From Planctomycetota bacterium (GTDB lineage: Bacteria; Planctomycetota; GCA-2746535): a stretch of DNA of 53,360 nucleotides. The position numbers and the translations under genes were made by a program. Numbering within the stretch: position 1 is the stretch's first letter; each line of letters opens with the position of its first letter. Location of the stretch: positions 126,949 through 180,308 of the forward strand of contig NVWA01000010.1 in NCBI GenBank assembly GCA_002746535.1. The letters are read 5' to 3'. The notes under the pieces were generated by a model. It searched no databases. It was not told the origin of the DNA and saw only the letters and a list, made by a program, of their open reading frames with translations. This document shows, in pieces, positions 44,501 through 50,500 of the stretch.

Positions 44501-47500
44501 AATGGTATCTTTGATTGTAATGATTTTGATTTGACAATTGGAAACGATTTGTATTTTGCTGTTTCTTTAAATGTTTCTGATTTTAAAGGGGGAGCTAGTA
44601 AGATCACCATTGCTGGTAATGTTGATCAAGATCAAGCAGGTGTTATTGCTTATGAAACATCTCACTTCGAATTTACAGGGGTTGGGAAATCTTGGGTATC
44701 TGGAAATGGTCTTGACCAATATTTCTACCGTTTTTCAGTCGCTACAGGTGCCACCTTAAGCTTTACAGGAATTACAGGTGGCAGTAATCACGGTGTGTAT
44801 GCTGAATTTTCTTTAGGGAATACTTCTAAATTTACCCTTTCGGGGGCCGGATACTTTGGCGTGGATCCTGGGGCTTTGGGAACGAATCTTAACGTACACG
44901 CTGCGTCTGAGATTGAATTATTAGGTGGCGCCACCTTTTATGTGGCTTCCTTTAGTAGTTCTACTACTTTTAAATGGCGTCCATGTGTGTTAACTGGAAC
45001 CAATGGAACATTTAGGATTTATTCAAATGGATCTAGTGGTGTAAGAAATATAGAGCTACAAGGAAATATATTAGTTAGCGGTAATTTAACCATTGGGGAA
45101 AATCCCAACTATAATGGGACAAGAGAATTTGATTTTAATAATTTTGATTTAAATGTAACGGGGAATTTTATAAATGCTGGAGCCCGAGGTTTTGGTTTGA
45201 TCATAGGCAGTTCAACTTTAACCGTTGGTGGCAATTATTCTATGGGTGCCGTACAGGGTACTTCCAGTTATGCCATTGATATTGATGCTGGTTTGATGGA
45301 TGTTGGCGGTAACTTTACCCTTAATGAAGAATTTACAAAAATGGGACGATTGCAAAATGCGGGTGCTATTCATGTAGGTGGTAATTGGGCCGCTGGCAGT
45401 AAAACAACAGATTTCTTTGAAGGTGATAATACAGGTGTCTTGCAATTTGATGGTGCCGGTGCTATTACTGTTACAACGGGTAATCCTGCCCACGACTTTT
45501 CAAATGTTTTAACCAATATTAAATTAACAGCTGGTGCGACTATTTCATTAGCTCAAGCCACAAGTTTCAGTAATGTAGAAGTACATTCCGGGGCTCTTGA
45601 TCTGGCTGGTTTTGCTTTGACAGCTTCGACTTCTCTAAATGTACATGATACGTTGATGCTTAAAGGTAATGAAGTCATTACTGTTAATAGTTCTACTAAT
45701 AATGCTGATAATAATGCTAGCTTTACTTTGAGTGGCACTAATTCAACGGTCGTCTTTTATGATTCCGGTAATACTGCCCTTGTTAATACCTATGCCGAAA
45801 CATTTTATAATTTGACTTTTGGTGCTGGCAAGACTCACGAGTTCACTGCCGGTGGTACGATAACGGTTAATGCCAATGGTGTCTTAACGTCCAGTGCTAC
45901 GAGTGGTTCCCGTTCTATCTTGAGAACGGTTGGTGATGCTTCGACTGAATGGTATTTGACTCTTAATGGAACTTCTACTCTAGTCGATAAAGTTGATGTT
46001 AAATATAGTAATGCGAGTTCCGGTACCACAGTTGGTGCAGTAGGTTCTCTTGATAGTGGCTATAATACCAACTGGTTTGGTTTAACACCTCCAGATTTCA
46101 CATGGTTAGGTGGTACGGGCGTTTGGAATACCGGCGCGAACTGGCAAGGTGGTGCTGTACCAGGCAATACTGATGTGGCTATCTTTGCTAATAATTCTGT
46201 ACTTGATTGTAATATCAATGCCGTGGTAGATGTATTAGGGATGGATATTCGATTGGCTTATACAGGAACCATCAGTCAAAATGCTAATACAATTACCGTT
46301 GGTGCTAGTCATTGGATACAAGCCGGTGGTGGTTTTGCCGGTGGTTCAGTTGCGATGACTACTAATGGATCCTTAAGTCTATCAGGTGGTATTTTCACCA
46401 GTACGAGTGCTACACTTAGTGCCAACGCAGCCTTTACAATTTCAGGTGGTACTTTTAATCACAATAGTGGTACGGTTCATTGGGGTTATAGTGCAGGTCA
46501 ATTCATTACAACCAATGGCGTTAGTTTTAATGATGTTTCCTTCGTGAAATCTGCTGGTGGCGGATCAACCGTTACACTTATGGATGATTTTACGATATTA
46601 GGTGATCTGTTTATTGATAATACAGATCCTTCGACCTTAACTGTTTCGCCCTCAGGGACAAGAGAGATAACACTTAAAGGAAATCTTTCGATAAACCAAA
46701 CGAATCAATATGTAACTTTTGGTGATGCAAATTTAACGATATTAATGAATGATGGTGGTACTCAGACGATCTCTCATACGGGCAGTTATTTCAATGCAAC
46801 AATGAATATCAATACGGCAGGAACAGTTCAGCTGTTAACTGATTTTGATTTTGCAGGTAGTTTCATTAGGACAACAGGGACATTAGATCAGAATGGAAAT
46901 AAGGTTGTCTTTTCTGCAAACATAAGTGGTTCAATTACAACAAACGGAAATGTATTCGATGATGTTGATTTTATAAAAGCAGTCGGTGGGGGTGTTACTT
47001 TAAATATTATTGATGATTTTACCGTTTCAGGAAACCTTACAATAGATAATAACGATAATTCGTCATTTAACTTACTGCCAACCGGCACTAGAGTTATTAG
47101 TGTAGAAGGTAACTTTTTAATCGCTAAAACAAATAGTGGTAATATGGTTTTTGGTAATAATTCTATGACGTTGAATGCATCAGGGTCTAATGCTCAAACG
47201 TTAACTCGTACTGGTGGTAGTTTTAATACTCACCTTACAGTAAATAAATCTTCGGGTATAGTAACTCTTGCCAGCGCTTTCTTGGTGAATGTCGCCAATG
47301 CCGATGCAACTATTTATTCTGGTACACTTGATTTGGCTGGCTTTGATTTAACGGTTGACGATACCTTGACTATATTTGATGGCTTGCGATTAAAAGGCTC
47401 TGAAACAATTACGGTTAACAGTGCGACAACGAGTGCCAATGTGAATGCGAATTTTACATTAGCATCAACCAGCTCAACTGTTACTTATTATGATAGTGGC

Positions 47501-50500
47501 AATACAGCCATTGTTAATAACTTAGCGACAACGTTCTATAACTTAACATTCGGCGCCAGTAAAACCCACGAGTTTACGGTTGGTGGTACGATCACGATTA
47601 ACACCGGCGGTACACTAAGTGCCACTGGTACAGCTGGTTCGCAAGCAGTCTTACGAAGTGTGGATGATGTTGCTTCTGACTGGTATTTAACATTGAATGG
47701 CACTTCAGGCTTAACTGATAATGTAGATGTCAAATATAGTAATGCCAATAGCGGTACAATTGTCTCAGCGGTTGGATCTTATGACAGAGGTAACAATCAA
47801 AACTGGTTTGGTATAGGCGTCAATTTTACTTGGTTAGGTGGTACAGGCGATTGGAATACCGGCGCCAACTGGATAGGCGGTGCGGTTCCAGGCAATGGCG
47901 ATATAGCTATCTTTAGTGAAACTTCTGGCATGGATTGTAATATTGATGCAGCAGTTGATGTAGCAGGTTTTAATATTCTAGCAACCTATACGGGTACTAT
48001 AAGTCAAAATGCCAATACGATCTTGGTAGGAACTAGTGACTGGTCTCAAGCTGGCGGTGGCTTTGCTGGTGGTTCTGTGTTAATGACTACTAATGGAACC
48101 TTCAGTTTATCCGGCGGTATCTTTACGAGTACCAGTGGTACTTTTAGTGCCAATGCAAACTTCTTGATAACAGGTGGAACCTTCAATCATAATAGTGGTG
48201 TGGTTCATTGGGGCGATCTTGATGGTCAAGCTATTACAACTAATGGAGCGAGCTTTAATAATATTGCGTTCTTTAAAGGCAATGGTTCTGGTGCTACAAC
48301 AACTCTAATGGATGACTTTACCGTCTTAGGAAACATAACCATTGATAAAACAGATAATGGCTCTTTATTTGTTTTTGCTTCTGGCACAAGAGTAATTACG
48401 CTCAAGGGAAACCTTTCTTTAGCTAAAACAAATACGAACAATGTTTTGCAGTTTGGTGATACGAATTTAACCGTATTAATGGATGGTGGTGGAACCCAAA
48501 CGCTCACAAGAACAGCCGGTAATTTTGTGGCATCATTTGATATGAATACTGGTGGTACCGTTCAGTTATCAACTGATTTTGAATTTGGTGGTAGTTGGAC
48601 AAAAACTTCAGGAACGTTTGATCAAAATGGCAACAAGATTATCTTTGGTGGTGAAATTGATAGTTCAGTCACAACAAATGGTATCACCTTTGATGATGTT
48701 GAATTTCTAAAAAGAGATGGAGCAGCAGCTACCGTAACTCTTATAGATGACTTTACTATATCAGGAAATTTAACAATTGATAAAACAGATCCAGGCACGT
48801 TTAGAGTATTGCCATCGGGTACAAGAGTTATTACCCTACAAGGCAATCTTTCAATAGCTGAAACAACTAATAACAATACCTTGCAGTTTGGGAATACATC
48901 CCTTACGATTCTCGTCAATGGTGGTGGCATTCAAACCTTTACAGAAACAGGAGCCGCAACAGATAGTGAGTTTCATGCAAACTTAGTGATGACAACCGCT
49001 GGGACACTCCAGTTATTGACTGATTTTAATTTTGGTGGTCACTTTACTTTAAATTCCGGTACCTTTGATCAAAATGGCAACAAGGTTATTTTTAGAGTTG
49101 AGTATGCCGACACGAATATCACAACCAACGGTATTCCTCTTGTAGATGTAGATTTTGATAGATTTGCTTATTCAAGTGCAAGAACCGCTACATTAATAGA
49201 TGATTTGACAATCACCGGAAATCTAGCCATTGATAATAATGATAACTCTGTCGTCAATATATTACCCTCTGGCACAAGAAAGATTAATCTCGAGGGGAAT
49301 TTTTCTCTCGATAGAACAAATAGTGGCATTTTAACATTTGGTGATAACTCCTTAACGTTGAACATGACCGGAACCAATGCGCAAACATTATCTAGAAGCA
49401 ATGGTCTTTTTAATGCTCATCTTACAGTGAATAAATCATCTGGAACAGCAACGTTAGCTAGTGCCTTCTTAGTCAATGTGGCCAATGCCGATGCCACAGT
49501 TCTTTCGGGTACTCTCGATTTAGCTGGTTTTGATTTAACCGTTGCCGATACTTTCACGATTTTTGATGGCTTACGATTAAAAGGCTCAGAAACGATTACT
49601 GTTAATAGTGCGACAACGAGTGCCAATGTGAATGCTAATTTTACTTTAGCCTCAACTAGCTCAACAGTGACCTATTATGATAGTGGGAATACTGCTTTAG
49701 TTAACAATTTAGCGACAACATTCTATAACTTAACATTCGGTGCCAGTAAAACCCATGAGTTCACCGTTGGTGGTACTATTACTATTAATACTGGTGGTAC
49801 ATTAAGTGCCAGTGGTACTTCAAGCTCACGATCCATTTTACGAAGTGTCGGTGATGCTTCAGCCGAATGGAATTTAACCTTGAATGGTACATCTGCTTTA
49901 ACTGATAATGTGAATGTGAAATATAGTAATGCTAGTAGTGGTACGGTTGTTTCGGCTGTGGGATCTTTGGACGGTGGCAATAATACAAACTGGTTCGGAT
50001 TATTGGTTGACTTTACTTGGTTAGGGGGTACCGGCGATTGGAACACTGGCGCGAACTGGCAAGGTGGTGCGGTTCCTGGCAATGGTGATGTTGCGATCTT
50101 TAATGTGAATTCATCTTTGGATTGTAATATTAATGCTGTCGTTGATGTATTAGGGATTGATATTCAATCAAGCTATAGCGGTACCATTAGCCAAAATGCC
50201 AATGCGATTACAGTAGGTGCTAGTGATTGGCTACAAGATGGTGGTTGGTTCGAAGGATCAGGAACTAATGGCGCAATCACAATGAATGGTACATTTGCTG
50301 TTAGTGGTGGAACATTTGTTTCTACTGCTGGTTTGTTCCTTATTCGTTCTGTTACCTTCGATATAACAGGCGGCACATTTGTTGCCAATAATGGTAAGGT
50401 GCAATATGACAGTACTTCGACGATCAACAAAATTACCGGTAGCCCTACTTTTCAAGATTTATTCATTTCATTGGGTAATAGTAGTGATCAGTTGTTCATT

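Noticed and set aside
20766..44759. Plus-strand frames of 60-95 codons within the giant gene (e.g. 20766-21014, 27225-27509, 44571-44759)
   Set aside because: All lie in one other phase of the giant gene and mostly overlie its W-boxes; they are frame shadows, not nested genes.
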